A stretch of DNA of 32,269 nucleotides from Planctomycetaceae bacterium (GCA_947474065.1 CANJHD010000026.1:1-32269), one strand, 5' to 3'. Shown: positions 9,112 through 18,381, counted from the stretch's first letter. The notes: generated by a model from the letters alone, not told the origin. Translations and numbers: made by a program.

Positions 9112-10410
9112 TCAGGCGCGTCGAGCAAGTGTGATCTTTGGGGCGCGCATCGGTAGGGCGACAATCCGAATGAGAACAGGCACAAGTCCTGGCGTCATGG
9201 CAGTCACTCGGTAGCGCGCGCAGACAGACGGGAGCAGCCGCCGGAGGATCAATTTGGCAGCCATCTCGCCGATACAAATGTGCGGGCCAGCGCCGAACGG
9301 CATGTAGCCCGTCGGATCCATCCGCATGGTGGTTCCTTCAAGCCAGCGCTCTGGTGCATACTCAAGCGGGCGATCAAAGAATCGAGCATCGCGCTGCATG
9401 CAGATCAGGAACGCCATGAGTGGTCGATGTGCAGGAATGATGTGGCCGCTCACCTCGACGGGTGCGCCGGTCACGCGCACAGCTACCGGAACGCCCGCGT
9501 ACAGGCGCAGAATTTCCTTGATGCACGCCTCGGTAAACACGGGCTCGCCGTTGCCGGTGGACTCGTCCGCGATCGCATCGCCAAATGCCGGGTTATGCCC
9601 AATATGATGGAGAAGCAAACCAGCGGTCTGCGAAACGGTGTCGAGGCCTGCAAGCAGCAGGTGGATCGCATGATCGGTCAGTTGCGCGCTGCGCGGCAGG
9701 CCTTCGCCTTGCGGGGGAAGCATCTGGTCAAGCTGGGCCATCATGCCCTTCGGACCGCGCTCAATGGTGTCGGAGATCAGCGTTCGCAGCGTGAAGAACC
9801 GATTCACCATTTGATCGAAAGAGATCGGTCCTTCTGCGTCGGCTGATGGCCACAGTTGATTGAGATCAGGGATCGCGTGGTGGAACACTTCTAAGAGCGC
9901 CTGCTCGGCAGCGCACAGTTCCTCTTCACGTGCTGGATCAAGCGGACCCAGCACCCATTCCATGAAGACTTTGGTGAGCAGATCAAGCGTCAACTTCGAT
10001 GCGCTTGCTGGCTCGCCCGTTGGCCATGAATCGAGTCCAGATACCAATCGTCGGTTCAGCGCTTCCTCAAGCGGCGCAAGTCCGTTGCCGCGGAAGCACG
10101 GGGCCATCGCAACGCGCACCTTGCGATGTTCTGGGCCCGTGAGTGAGATCAGGCCATGGGGTGCCGCAGTGCGCAAAGCGAAGTTGCGAATGAGCCCCAA
10201 GTCCTCATCCATCGAACCGCGCACCAAGACTTGTCGGATCAGCGATGGCTCGGTGACGAGCACATTCCCCATACGACCGTTGGCGCGCTTGGTCTGGGCG
10301 ATCCCGCCCAACGCACTGACGACGCGAAGAACGGCAGCAGGCTGGTCTTCGCTACCGATTGGTTGGAGGTCGGCGGCGGTCGCAGTGGGAATCTCGGACG
10401 AAATCTGCAT
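9112..10410 (-). CDS. Cytochrome P450
   Basis: A 432-residue soluble P450 without a membrane anchor. Visible family marks: the I-helix oxygen-activation motif LLLAGLDTVSQ (A-G-x-D-T form), the K-helix ExxR in KEILRLY, the PERW motif (YAPERWLEG), and the heme-binding loop MPFGAGPHICIGEMAAKL, with Cys379 as axial ligand. The substrate is unknown. No ferredoxin or reductase gene is nearby, so electron donors must be encoded elsewhere. It lies between an MscS-cNMP channel gene (49 bp upstream) and a phosphodiesterase gene (24 bp downstream) on the same strand, probably one transcript. Confidence 0.93.
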   Translation of the reverse strand: MQISSEIPTATAADLQPIGSEDQPAAVLRVVSALGGIAQTKRANGRMGNVLVTEPSLIRQVLVRGSMDEDLGLIRNFALRTAAPHGLISLTGPEHRKVRVAMAPCFRGNGLAPLEEALNRRLVSGLDSWPTGEPASASKLTLDLLTKVFMEWVLGPLDPAREEELCAAEQALLEVFHHAIPDLNQLWPSADAEGPISFDQMVNRFFTLRTLISDTIERGPKGMMAQLDQMLPPQGEGLPRSAQLTDHAIHLLLAGLDTVSQTAGLLLHHIGHNPAFGDAIADESTGNGEPVFTEACIKEILRLYAGVPVAVRVTGAPVEVSGHIIPAHRPLMAFLICMQRDARFFDRPLEYAPERWLEGTTMRMDPTGYMPFGAGPHICIGEMAAKLILRRLLPSVCARYRVTAMTPGLVPVLIRIVALPMRAPKITLARRA

Positions 10411-10459
10411 ACCGGAGTCTACCCCGACGATTTGATTTCTTCACCTGATTACCGGGCGA

Positions 10460-11998
10460 TCAGATCGGCCTCATCAATGTCCACACTTGGCGCACGAAGT
10501 TCCGAGCGCGACCGCGCTTTGCCTTCGGGCGAATGCGGGTTGGGTCGCGCCGCTCCTCGGCAATGTTCTGCATTCGTGCCATGAATTCCGGATGTCTTCG
10601 TAGTATTGGCATGACGCTGGCGCGCGGCAGTTGCAACACCACCGCCCCTTCATCCGATGCACTGACATCAGCACCGCGAGCGTCGCGGGTAATCAATGCC
10701 ACCTCTCCGAAATATCCGCCGCGTTCAAATGTAATCCGCTCTCCAGAGGGCAGGGTCAGTTGGCAACTGCCTTTGACCACCACGAACATTGAGTCGGAGG
10801 TGTCGCCGCGGCGAATCACCAAGGCTCCAGGCGCATGTTCTTTCTCTGAGGCTGCGCGCGCGAGTTCCTTACGTTCAAGATCTGTGATGCTGCTTGCATT
10901 GAATAGCGAGCAGGCACAAAGTGCGTTCTCGGCATGTTCGATCCGACTGCGGGTGGCACTGATGCGTTTCTGTTCCTCGTCGCTGGCCGCCATGCGGATA
11001 GTGCGGGTCGGAAACGGAATCTCAATACCTGCATCCGCCAGCGCGTACCACATACGGGTACGCACACGATCAAGCGTGTCGTCGCGAACGCGATACCCTT
11101 CGATCCAAAATCGCAGGTCGTATTGCACACCGGACTCACCGAAGTCTGCAAGCCACACCGCGGGTTCGGGGGTGCGCAAGACGGTTGTCTCGCTCAGGAG
11201 CACCTGAAGCGCAATGTCTTTGAACACGGCGGGTGGCACCTCGTAGGAGATGTTGATCTTGATGGACTGCCGAAGGTGTGAGTTCGGCTGATCAAGGTTC
11301 ATGAACTCCTTCTGCAGCACTGCGCTATTGGGGATCATCAGCATTTCCCCGTCGCGCGTAATTATCCGCGTGGTCGCCAAGGTGCTGTCAAACACCGTTC
11401 CGACGACACCGTTGTGCCCCAACTGAACGACGTCGCCTTTCTTAAAGACATGCGACGACTGAAGTCCGTACCCCGCAAACACATTTCCAAGCGTGGACTG
11501 CATTGCCAAACCAACAATGAATACAGATGCACCACCGATGGAAAGGATGGCAGTCCGAATCGGCAGTGTGGTGGCAAAGTGCACTTCATAAATTGCCACA
11601 GCGGACATCAGCATGATGCCGATCCAAAGGCCAGTGCGTTGGAACCTGAGCAGCGGTTCGCGCCCGTATGCGCCGCGCCATCCATCAAGACCGCGCACTA
11701 GGAGTCCAGCGACTACGGACGTTGCAGTAATTTCTGCAACGGTTCGAATGACGGGAATCTCGACAGTTGTGTGCGCGATGCCATCGGGCGCGAGCACGGT
11801 GAGCGGGATTGCAAAGTCATAGTCAAACCACGCCAAGAAACCCAAGACCGCAGTCAATGCCATGGACATACCGAGTCCGACAAGTTCGCCGCCCGATGTG
11901 CGGAATAGGCGAAGGCTGACGAGGGCCATGTATGGAAACACAACCATGGCAGCAATATCAAGCATGGACGTGGCGGCTGGTAGCGAGGGGAAATCCAT
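10460..11998 (-). CDS. MscS-family channel fused to a C-terminal cyclic-nucleotide-binding domain
   Basis: A 512-residue protein. The N-terminal third has about four hydrophobic helices. The MscS pore and beta domain follow: GGASVFIVGLAMQSTLGNVFAGYGLQ, HVFKKGDVVQL, GVVGTVFDSTLATTRI, MLMIPNSAVL. A cyclic-nucleotide-binding domain lies from about residue 375 to 490 (ALVIRRGDTSDSMFVVVKGSCQLTL, ERGGYFGEVALITRDARGADVSA, the FGEVAL phosphate-binding cassette with Arg). Such fusions are known as bCNG-type channels, usually ligand-gated rather than strongly mechanosensitive. The Cys-containing linker HAENALCACSLFNAS is typical. The tiny PDZ-like gene ends 11 bp upstream, so the two are probably translated from one message. 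Confidence 0.9.
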   Translation of the reverse strand: MDFPSLPAATSMLDIAAMVVFPYMALVSLRLFRTSGGELVGLGMSMALTAVLGFLAWFDYDFAIPLTVLAPDGIAHTTVEIPVIRTVAEITATSVVAGLLVRGLDGWRGAYGREPLLRFQRTGLWIGIMLMSAVAIYEVHFATTLPIRTAILSIGGASVFIVGLAMQSTLGNVFAGYGLQSSHVFKKGDVVQLGHNGVVGTVFDSTLATTRIITRDGEMLMIPNSAVLQKEFMNLDQPNSHLRQSIKINISYEVPPAVFKDIALQVLLSETTVLRTPEPAVWLADFGESGVQYDLRFWIEGYRVRDDTLDRVRTRMWYALADAGIEIPFPTRTIRMAASDEEQKRISATRSRIEHAENALCACSLFNASSITDLERKELARAASEKEHAPGALVIRRGDTSDSMFVVVKGSCQLTLPSGERITFERGGYFGEVALITRDARGADVSASDEGAVVLQLPRASVMPILRRHPEFMARMQNIAEERRDPTRIRPKAKRGRARNFVRQVWTLMRPI

Positions 11999-12009
11999 AG
12001 GTAGTCCAG

Positions 12010-12240
12010 TTAGTTTTTGCTAGAAGTGGTCGAGCCAGTTGTGGAAGCCGTGGGCATCGCCTGTTGCTGGTTACTGAGGACCGCCACTGGTCGCGGTGCG
12101 CCCTGCTGCGTGTTCACCAGCATTTGATCGCCGATGCGCGCAACGACGTCGAGCGGCGCGAGTCTGGCAATTGCTGCAGGGCTGCCCGGTTCGACGCTCG
12201 TGACCACGAGTCCGGTTCCCGTCTGGATCGATGTCATCAT
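12010..12240 (-). CDS. Minimal PDZ-like protein
   Basis: A 76-residue protein whose first half reads like the second part of a PDZ domain: GTGLVVTSVEPGSPAAIARLAPLDVVARIGDQMLVN, with the usual V-x-P-G-S-P-A-A-x-A turn and D-V-V-x-x-I-G-D strand. The ligand-binding GLGF-type strand that opens a normal PDZ domain is missing, and the C-terminal ~35 residues are Gln/Ser/Thr-rich and probably disordered. The frame can be read from a TTG at 12258, but tandem ATGs at 12240 and 12237 fit the domain better. It lies 79 bp after the DUF1501 gene and 11 bp before the channel gene. It may be a real small accessory protein or the remnant of a larger PDZ protein. Confidence 0.55.
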   Translation of the reverse strand: MMTSIQTGTGLVVTSVEPGSPAAIARLAPLDVVARIGDQMLVNTQQGAPRPVAVLSNQQQAMPTASTTGSTTSSKN

Positions 12241-12319
12241 GTGACAAGGTTCCCACAAATTGACCGTCCGCGCACGGCTTGCCGCCGTTCAAATCCGGGC
12301 GTTCGGTCACAACCGTCGA

Positions 12320-13750
12320 TCAGGCAATGATGCCCGAGTGCACATTGCCCTTGACGTCAGTCAGCCGGAAATCACGTCCCGCCCAGCGATATGTCAATTT
12401 TTCGTGATCCAGTCCCATCAGGGCAAGCAACGTGGCGTGCCAGTCATGGATGTCCATCTTGCCATCCACGGCTTCAATGCCGTGCTCATCAGTAGCGCCG
12501 TAACTGGTACCGCCCTTGACGCCGCCGCCAGCCGCCCACATGGTGAAGCCCTTGCTGTTGTGATCGCGCCCATCCGCATTTTGCGCATAGGGAGTGCGAC
12601 CGAATTCTCCGCCCCAAACTACCAGTGTGTCATCAAGCATCTTGCGCTGCTTGAGGTCGGCAAGGAGCGCAGCGATCGGGCGATCAATCTGTCCCGCTTG
12701 TTTTTCCATGTCCGCCTTCAGGTTGCGGTGTGTGTCCCAGCCGCCGTGATTCACCTCAATGAAGCGAACCCCCTTCTCGGCGAAGCGGCGAGCGAGCAGG
12801 CACTGACGCGCAAAGTCATCGTTTCCGTTGCCGGCGCCAATGCCGTACATCTCAAGCGTCTTTGGCTTCTCATCAGAAATATCCATGAGATCAGGCATCT
12901 CAGCCTGCATGCGGAACGCAAGTTCATAGCTCTCAATCACGCCCTCAATTTGGTCGTCAGTCTTGTCGCGCTTCAAGCGTTCCTTGTTCAGGCGTTGCAC
13001 CAAGTCAAGTTGCTCGCGCTGCGCGGCAATGGTGAGCGAACTGTTACGAAGGTTGGGCATGCCGCCATCGCCGCCATTGCGGCGCGCGGTGCGTTCCATT
13101 CCAACGCGCGTTCCCTGGTAGACGGCGGGCAAGAAACCCGCGCCGTAGTTTTGCGCGCCGCCGTTACCTGAGGGCGGATTGAGCGTAATGAAACCGGGCA
13201 AATTCTGGTTCACCGTGCCCAATCCGTACAGCGTCCACGCGCCAAATGACGGCCTGACAAATTGAAAGCTACCGGTATGCATGAGGACCGACGCCTGCGC
13301 ATGCGCCGGCACCGCGGTGTTCATGCCGCGCAGTAAGCACATGCTGTCCGCATGTTTCGCTGTCTCTGGCATGAGATCGCTGATCCAAAGCCCGCTCTTG
13401 CCGTGCTGATGGAACTTGAAAGGGCTAGCAAGTAATTGCGCGCCGGCTCGAGTGCCACCGAGGCTCTTGCCGTTGTCCGTGATGAGTTGTGGCTTGTAAT
13501 CAAAGGTATCTACATGAGACGGGCCACCAGACATGCACAGAAAGATCACGCGCTTCGCCTTGGCGGGATGGTTTGGCGACTTCGGAGCGAGTGGATTGCC
13601 GTCAGCTTCATCATCAGCGCCGTACAGGCGAGGCGCGCCCGAAGCGGATGCAGAGAGACCCGCGAATGCCAACAACCCAAAGCCGCAGGAGATGGCTCGC
13701 AGTGCTTCGCGTCGTGTGGATGTCAGGATGCGGTTGTTACAAAGGTCCAT
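12320..13750 (-). CDS. DUF1501 (secreted alkaline-phosphatase-superfamily) protein
   Basis: A 476-residue planctomycete-type protein. The N-terminus has a twin-arginine-like signal (STRREALRAISCGFGLLAFAGLSASASG). Family marks include RVIFLCMSGGPSHVDTFDYKP, LGGTRAGAQLLASPF, GKSGLWISDLMPETAKHAD, CLLRGMNTAVPAHAQ, DTLVVWGGEFGRTP and DIHDWHATLLALMGLDHEKLTYRWAGRDFRLTDV. The function of DUF1501 proteins is not established; they resemble sulfatases and are nearly always beside a DUF1549/DUF1553 gene. A Shine-Dalgarno AGGAG 6 bp before the ATG overlaps the stop region of the upstream DUF1549 gene (8-bp gap), indicating coupled expression of the pair. Confidence 0.92.
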   Translation of the reverse strand: MDLCNNRILTSTRREALRAISCGFGLLAFAGLSASASGAPRLYGADDEADGNPLAPKSPNHPAKAKRVIFLCMSGGPSHVDTFDYKPQLITDNGKSLGGTRAGAQLLASPFKFHQHGKSGLWISDLMPETAKHADSMCLLRGMNTAVPAHAQASVLMHTGSFQFVRPSFGAWTLYGLGTVNQNLPGFITLNPPSGNGGAQNYGAGFLPAVYQGTRVGMERTARRNGGDGGMPNLRNSSLTIAAQREQLDLVQRLNKERLKRDKTDDQIEGVIESYELAFRMQAEMPDLMDISDEKPKTLEMYGIGAGNGNDDFARQCLLARRFAEKGVRFIEVNHGGWDTHRNLKADMEKQAGQIDRPIAALLADLKQRKMLDDTLVVWGGEFGRTPYAQNADGRDHNSKGFTMWAAGGGVKGGTSYGATDEHGIEAVDGKMDIHDWHATLLALMGLDHEKLTYRWAGRDFRLTDVKGNVHSGIIA

Positions 13751-13758
13751 GGGTGCTC

Positions 13759-16296
13759 CTATTCGACCATCCGGAATTCAGCTGACTGGAACAATGCCTG
13801 GCAGAACGCCGACCACGAAGCCTCTTCAAGCCGCTTCGCTTCGCCCTTCGCTTGCTTGGGTGACTTACCACTCTGAGCAGCAACGAAATCTTTGAAGAAT
13901 CCCTTGACAGCAGTGACTTCCGTCTGCGTCGGCTTGCGACCAACGCACAGTTCGAACGCGCGTTGGATGCGATCAGATTCTGTTGCTCGCTCGGTAACAA
14001 TGCGCCGCGCCATGGTGTTTGCAGCCTTGGTCACGCGCTCGCTATTCATCATGAAGAGCGCTTGCGTTGGGACGCTGGTTTCATCCCGATCGCCTGAAAC
14101 ATAGGCGGGTTCTGCAAAGTCAAAGACATCAAGCATTTCGTCCACATGGTCGCGCATCACCGGCAAATACACGGAACGCACTGGTTGGTCGATGGCAGCT
14201 TGTGCTACCAAGGCTGGGTTGCGATCGACCCCTTCAAGGTAATTCACTGGCGAGCCGATCGGCGGGGTGAGTTGCAGCGTTCCGGCGGCCATCAACATTG
14301 CATCGCGGATCGATTCGGCTTCCAGGCGGCGCTTGGGCATCCGCCAGAGCAGTTTGTCGTCTGGATCCGCAGCGATGGCCTTGGTATCTGCCTTCGAACT
14401 CATGCGGTAGGTGTGCGTCATCACCAATGATTTCACGATCGACTTGCTTGACCACCCGTGTTCCATGAAATCAACGGCGAGCCAGTCGAGCAGTTCTGGG
14501 TGCGTTGGTCGCACGCCGCTTGCGCCAAAGTTGTCAGGCGTCGGAACGATCGGCTTGCCAAATACATGGAGCCAAACGCGGTTCACCCAGACGCGCGCCG
14601 TGAGTGGGTTGCTCGCGCTGCCGATCGATTTCGCCAGCGCGTCACGACCGCTTCCGGAAGTGATCTTGGTATCGCCGGGCTGCGTCAGTACCTGCAGGTA
14701 TCCGCGCGGCACCGTCTCGCCTGGCTTCTCCAACTCGCCACGCGAAAGAATTCGAGCGTTCTGCGGTTTCTCAGACTCTTGCACGCCCATCGCAAGGCGA
14801 TTGGCGTCCGTTGGCTTGCCGGTTTCGTCGAATCGTGCCAGCAAGTCTGCGGCGGCTTCCTCGCGCCCATCGGCGGTGCGCGCGCGCTGCAGTTGCTTCT
14901 GTTCGGCATCGGTCAACTTCACGGTGCTGCCGGGCTTGCGTGCTTCACGCGCTTTCACCATGAGCGCCTTCGCTTGCTCCTCTTCCGCGGTTGCTCGTGT
15001 GAGTTGCCCCTCCACTGCGCGCCGGATTGGTCCAGGCATGGTGGCGCCGTTCGGCACATCGGCTTTCGCTGGAAGTTCAATCAGCGTGGACGGATGGTTG
15101 TTGCCTTGCCCGCGGTATGTGCCGTATTCCGTGTCGGTTGACATAAAGATCCCGGCGACGGCGTAGTAATCGCGTTGCGGGATCGGATCAAACTTGTGGT
15201 CATGGCAGCGAGCGCACGCAATGGTAGTTGCCAAGAGGCCTTGGCCGATGGCGTCGATCTGTTCGTCGGCCATGTCGAAAGCGAACTGCGCTTTGCCCTT
15301 GGTGTCATGACCCTTGGTGCCAACCGCAAGGTATCCCGTAGCGATCAATTGCTCGGCACGTTGATTGTCATTGGCAGCGGGCATGAGGTCGCCGGCAATT
15401 TGCTCACGGAGAAAGAGGTCGTACGGTTTGTCCTTATTAAAGGCAGCAATCACGTAGTCGCGGTAGCGCCAGGCATGCGGATAGAGGACATTCGATTCCT
15501 TACCGCTTGACTCTCCGAAGCGCGCAACATCCAGCCAGTGCCGGCCCCATCGTTCGCCGAAGCGGGGCGAGGCGAGCAGGCGATCAACCAGTCGCTCATA
15601 TGCGTCGGGCGCGCGGTCGCGCTCGAATGCATCGATTTCCTCGGGCGTTGGCGGCAGCCCGATGAGATCAAATGTCAGGCGCCGAATGAGCGAGCGACGA
15701 TCAGCATCAGGCGCTGGATGAAGCCCAGCCTCCTCCACCTTTGCCAAGACGAATTGGTCGATGGGCGAATACACCCATGCGCCATCATTCACAAGCGGCG
15801 GTGCTGCCTTATGCGGCGCGATGTACGACCAGAATTGACGCCCCTTAGCAATATCGATACCAGACTTCTGCACAACCACTGGCTGACCCGCTGGTACCAA
15901 CGCGTCCGGGTGCGGGGCGCCCATCTTCACCCATTGCTCAAGCACCTTGATGGATTCGGGCGGAAGTTTCGTCTTCGGCGGCATCTCAAGGTCTGGATTG
16001 CCGTAGCGGATCGCTGTAATCAACAGGCTGTGGTCCACATCGCCGGGGATGACTGCGGGGCCGGTATCGCCACCCTTTAGGATTCCGGCGAGTGAGTCAA
16101 GCCGAAGTCCGCCCTTGACCTTCGTCGCTGAACTGGAATGGCAGCGGTCGCAGTTGGCGACGAGCAGTGGGCGAACGCTCTTCTCAAAGAACTCAATCTG
16201 CTCAGGCGTTGGCGGTGCAGCCATGGCACCACGCGAGGTGCTCGCCGTGGCGATTGCCAAGAGCAGGTAAGGGAGATTCCCGACAGGGATCCGCAT
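13759..16296 (-). CDS. PSCyt1-DUF1549-DUF1553 planctomycete cytochrome protein
   Basis: An 845-residue exported protein with a signal peptide (YLLLAIATASTSRGAMA). The PSCyt1 domain carries a c-type heme motif CDRCH near residue 54, then GDTGPAVIPGDVDHSLLITAIRY and LEMPPKTKLPPESI. DUF1549 follows (WVYSPIDQFVLAKVEEAGL, LIRRLTFDLIGLPPTPEEIDAF, RWGRHWLDVARFGESSG), with a second CxxCH (CARCHDHKFDPI). DUF1553 forms the C-terminus (NPLTARVWVNRVWLHVFGKPIV, TPDNFGASG, PTHPELLDWLA, MPKRRLEAESIRDAML). The two heme motifs suggest a periplasmic redox function; a role in degrading complex polymers is often proposed but unproven. It is 8 bp from the DUF1501 gene. Confidence 0.93.
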   Translation of the reverse strand: MRIPVGNLPYLLLAIATASTSRGAMAAPPTPEQIEFFEKSVRPLLVANCDRCHSSSATKVKGGLRLDSLAGILKGGDTGPAVIPGDVDHSLLITAIRYGNPDLEMPPKTKLPPESIKVLEQWVKMGAPHPDALVPAGQPVVVQKSGIDIAKGRQFWSYIAPHKAAPPLVNDGAWVYSPIDQFVLAKVEEAGLHPAPDADRRSLIRRLTFDLIGLPPTPEEIDAFERDRAPDAYERLVDRLLASPRFGERWGRHWLDVARFGESSGKESNVLYPHAWRYRDYVIAAFNKDKPYDLFLREQIAGDLMPAANDNQRAEQLIATGYLAVGTKGHDTKGKAQFAFDMADEQIDAIGQGLLATTIACARCHDHKFDPIPQRDYYAVAGIFMSTDTEYGTYRGQGNNHPSTLIELPAKADVPNGATMPGPIRRAVEGQLTRATAEEEQAKALMVKAREARKPGSTVKLTDAEQKQLQRARTADGREEAAADLLARFDETGKPTDANRLAMGVQESEKPQNARILSRGELEKPGETVPRGYLQVLTQPGDTKITSGSGRDALAKSIGSASNPLTARVWVNRVWLHVFGKPIVPTPDNFGASGVRPTHPELLDWLAVDFMEHGWSSKSIVKSLVMTHTYRMSSKADTKAIAADPDDKLLWRMPKRRLEAESIRDAMLMAAGTLQLTPPIGSPVNYLEGVDRNPALVAQAAIDQPVRSVYLPVMRDHVDEMLDVFDFAEPAYVSGDRDETSVPTQALFMMNSERVTKAANTMARRIVTERATESDRIQRAFELCVGRKPTQTEVTAVKGFFKDFVAAQSGKSPKQAKGEAKRLEEASWSAFCQALFQSAEFRMVE

Positions 16297-16349
16297 GAGA
16301 GCAAGACGACCTTTCAGTATCCATTGTTACGCCATTGGCGACCATTTTG

Positions 16350-16373
16350 CATGAAATTCTGTTCGATTTCATG
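16350..16373. repeat. Inverted repeat CATGAAAT-N8-ATTTCATG
   Basis: Perfect 8-bp arms separated by 8 bases, overlapping the stop codon of the histidine kinase gene and 54 bp upstream of the PSCyt1-DUF1549 start. There is no T-run on either side, so a terminator is less likely than a dimeric-regulator site for the downstream minus-strand genes. This is a candidate only. Confidence 0.4.
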
Positions 16374-18381
16374 ACTGAGTCGCCCCAAGTCCGGAGAACA
16401 GGTCCGAATCGTTCGGTACCGGACACCGGCCGCGCGCATTCTGTTTGCCGTGAACGGTTCCAACATGGGCCAGAATCAGCCGCGCAAGGTCTGCCCGGGT
16501 GATCGGCTTTGTAGCGCAGTCATCGCAGCCCGCTGCGAGAAGTTTGCTGCGGCTGGTCCCATCAGAGTGGGCGGTGAGACCAATAATCGGAAGTCGGAAG
16601 CCCTCGGCGCGCAGTTGCATGGTTGCCTCCACGCCGCCCATGATGGGCATTTCCATGTCCATCAGCACGATGTCAAAGGGTCGCTCAAGAACGCCAAGTG
16701 CAGCGGCACGGACGAGCCCAATTGCCTCGCGCCCGTTCGTTGCGTGCCACACCTCGGCGCCTGCTTGCTCCAAGTGGTGACGCCAAAGCCGGGCGTTGTC
16801 GACGCCGTCCTCGGCCATCAGCACATCAATGCCAGCGAGGGGTAGGGGCCCAAGCTCATTCGCCTCATGTGCGCTGTCTGCGGTCGGCAGGTCAAGTTCC
16901 TTCGCGCTCTCCGATACGGCGTGCGCGCGCATGAGCGAAAGGCGGAAGGTTGCGCCGACACCGGGTGTGCTTTCAACCGCGATTCCGCCCTGCATCAGCC
17001 GCGCGAGTCGTTGCGATAGTTCGAGCCCAATGCCGGTGCCAAGTGAAGTGCTGTCCTGGTCAACGCGCGAGAATCGCTTGAAGAGGCGGTCAAGCTGTTC
17101 CGCCGTCATGCCAGGACCACTGTCATGCACTTCTGCAACCGCCCATGGACCGGTCTGAGAGATCACCACTCGTACTCCGCCATGTTCGGTGAACTTGATA
17201 GCGTTGCCGATCAAGTTGAGCAATATTTGCCGCACGCGCAGGGCGTCAGCGTCGACTTCGACGGCGATGTCGTGTGGGCAATCCACAGTGAGCGTGATCC
17301 CCTTTGCGGTGGCGCGCACGGCGAGGAGTTCAGCAGCTTCGCGAGCGATTGTGCCCAGATCCATACGCTTCGTATGGAGGGCGAGGGCGCCCGCCTCAAC
17401 CTGAGAGACATCAAGAATGTCGTTCACAACGCCCATCAGGTGCGCGCCGTTACGCACGATCGCATCAGGGGCACTGTCAGCAAGGGCGTTTCCCGTTGCG
17501 AGTCGTTGCTCGCGCAGAAGTTCGGCGTAGCCAATGATGGCGGCGAGTGGAGTTCTGATTTCGTGGCTGACATTGGCAATGAAATCATCTTTGCATTGAT
17601 TCGCTGCACTCGCGGCTGATTCGGCTCGCAACAACTGGATGTGCTCCATGCGATCCATCATCGCGCTGTGTGCCTTTCGCCCCTGCCAATTGCGCACGGC
17701 AAGCCCGAATCCGGTGCTTCCAACAAGCGCGAATGCAATGCAAATACCAACGACGAGATGAATCTCGGCCTCTTCCGCCATGAGCGCTTCGACATCCATG
17801 TCAACGCCGACAAAGCATTCGATCTTGTCATACGAATCACGAATTGGGGAGTAGGCGCTCAGAAATGAACCGTACTCGTCGGTGTGGATTTCGGCAGATG
17901 CCGTGGTGACGCCGCCTCGAATGGATTGAAGGAGCGCGGTGTCGGTGCGTGGATCGAGTGTGCGATATGCGGCGGTGGTCGCAACATCACGAGCAAGCAC
18001 TGGAAGGGTTTCGGCCGTCGCTTTCACGACAATCGCAACACTCCCGTCATTCTTGCTGCGCAGTGTGTAGATGGAGCGGACGTGCGGGATTGAACGAACT
18101 AGGCCTTCGAGGGGCTCGACGGTCTGCTGGAAGGCGGGCGATGCCTTGTCCGGTGAATCATGGATCTGCGAGTGAAGGGCTATATCAATAGTGTTTGCGG
18201 TAGCAAGCGTGATGCCGCGAAGTGACTCGCGCATTGACGATTCAAGCGCGGTGTCCGCGGTTTTATGTAGAAGAAGGACGCCCGTGATGGCAAACGCGAA
18301 CAGCGAGAGCCCGCAACAGAGCCCAAGCAGCCATGGTCGCCGAATGACGGACTCTGCAACTCCTGAATCATTGTTGTCCAT
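16369..18381 (-). CDS. Hybrid sensor histidine kinase with C-terminal receiver domain
   Basis: A 670-residue kinase. TM1 spans about residues 17-39, followed by an extracytoplasmic sensor of about 165 residues (double-Cache-like, with SIPHVRSIYTLRSK and AYSPIRDSYDKIECFVGVDMD), TM2 at about 208-229, HisKA with NVSHEIRTPL (His273), and HATPase_c with NLIGNAIKFTEHGG, SGPGM, and GTGIGLELSQRLARLMQGGI. A receiver domain follows (LMAEDGVDNARLWRHHLEQAGA, IVLMDMEMPIMGG with Asp575, TAKP-like CATKPI). There is no output domain, so the phosphate probably passes to a separate partner. The start at 18381 is chosen; the frame is open to 18576, but the longer N-terminus is arginine/proline-rich and overlaps the divergent kinase gene. 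An ATG at 18432 is also possible. Confidence 0.9.
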   Translation of the reverse strand: MDNNDSGVAESVIRRPWLLGLCCGLSLFAFAITGVLLLHKTADTALESSMRESLRGITLATANTIDIALHSQIHDSPDKASPAFQQTVEPLEGLVRSIPHVRSIYTLRSKNDGSVAIVVKATAETLPVLARDVATTAAYRTLDPRTDTALLQSIRGGVTTASAEIHTDEYGSFLSAYSPIRDSYDKIECFVGVDMDVEALMAEEAEIHLVVGICIAFALVGSTGFGLAVRNWQGRKAHSAMMDRMEHIQLLRAESAASAANQCKDDFIANVSHEIRTPLAAIIGYAELLREQRLATGNALADSAPDAIVRNGAHLMGVVNDILDVSQVEAGALALHTKRMDLGTIAREAAELLAVRATAKGITLTVDCPHDIAVEVDADALRVRQILLNLIGNAIKFTEHGGVRVVISQTGPWAVAEVHDSGPGMTAEQLDRLFKRFSRVDQDSTSLGTGIGLELSQRLARLMQGGIAVESTPGVGATFRLSLMRAHAVSESAKELDLPTADSAHEANELGPLPLAGIDVLMAEDGVDNARLWRHHLEQAGAEVWHATNGREAIGLVRAAALGVLERPFDIVLMDMEMPIMGGVEATMQLRAEGFRLPIIGLTAHSDGTSRSKLLAAGCDDCATKPITRADLARLILAHVGTVHGKQNARGRCPVPNDSDLFSGLGATQS

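Noticed and set aside
12260-13171. 303-residue plus-strand frame opposite the DUF1501 gene
   Set aside because: The DUF1501 frame shows family motifs across the same bases; the antisense frame has none.
14411-15166. 251- and 227-residue plus-strand frames opposite the DUF1549/DUF1553 gene
   Set aside because: Antisense shadows; the minus strand carries CxxCH and DUF1549/1553 blocks in one frame.
16369-18381. Possible output domain after the receiver of the kinase
   Set aside because: Only about 30 residues follow the receiver fold, too short for a known output or Hpt domain.
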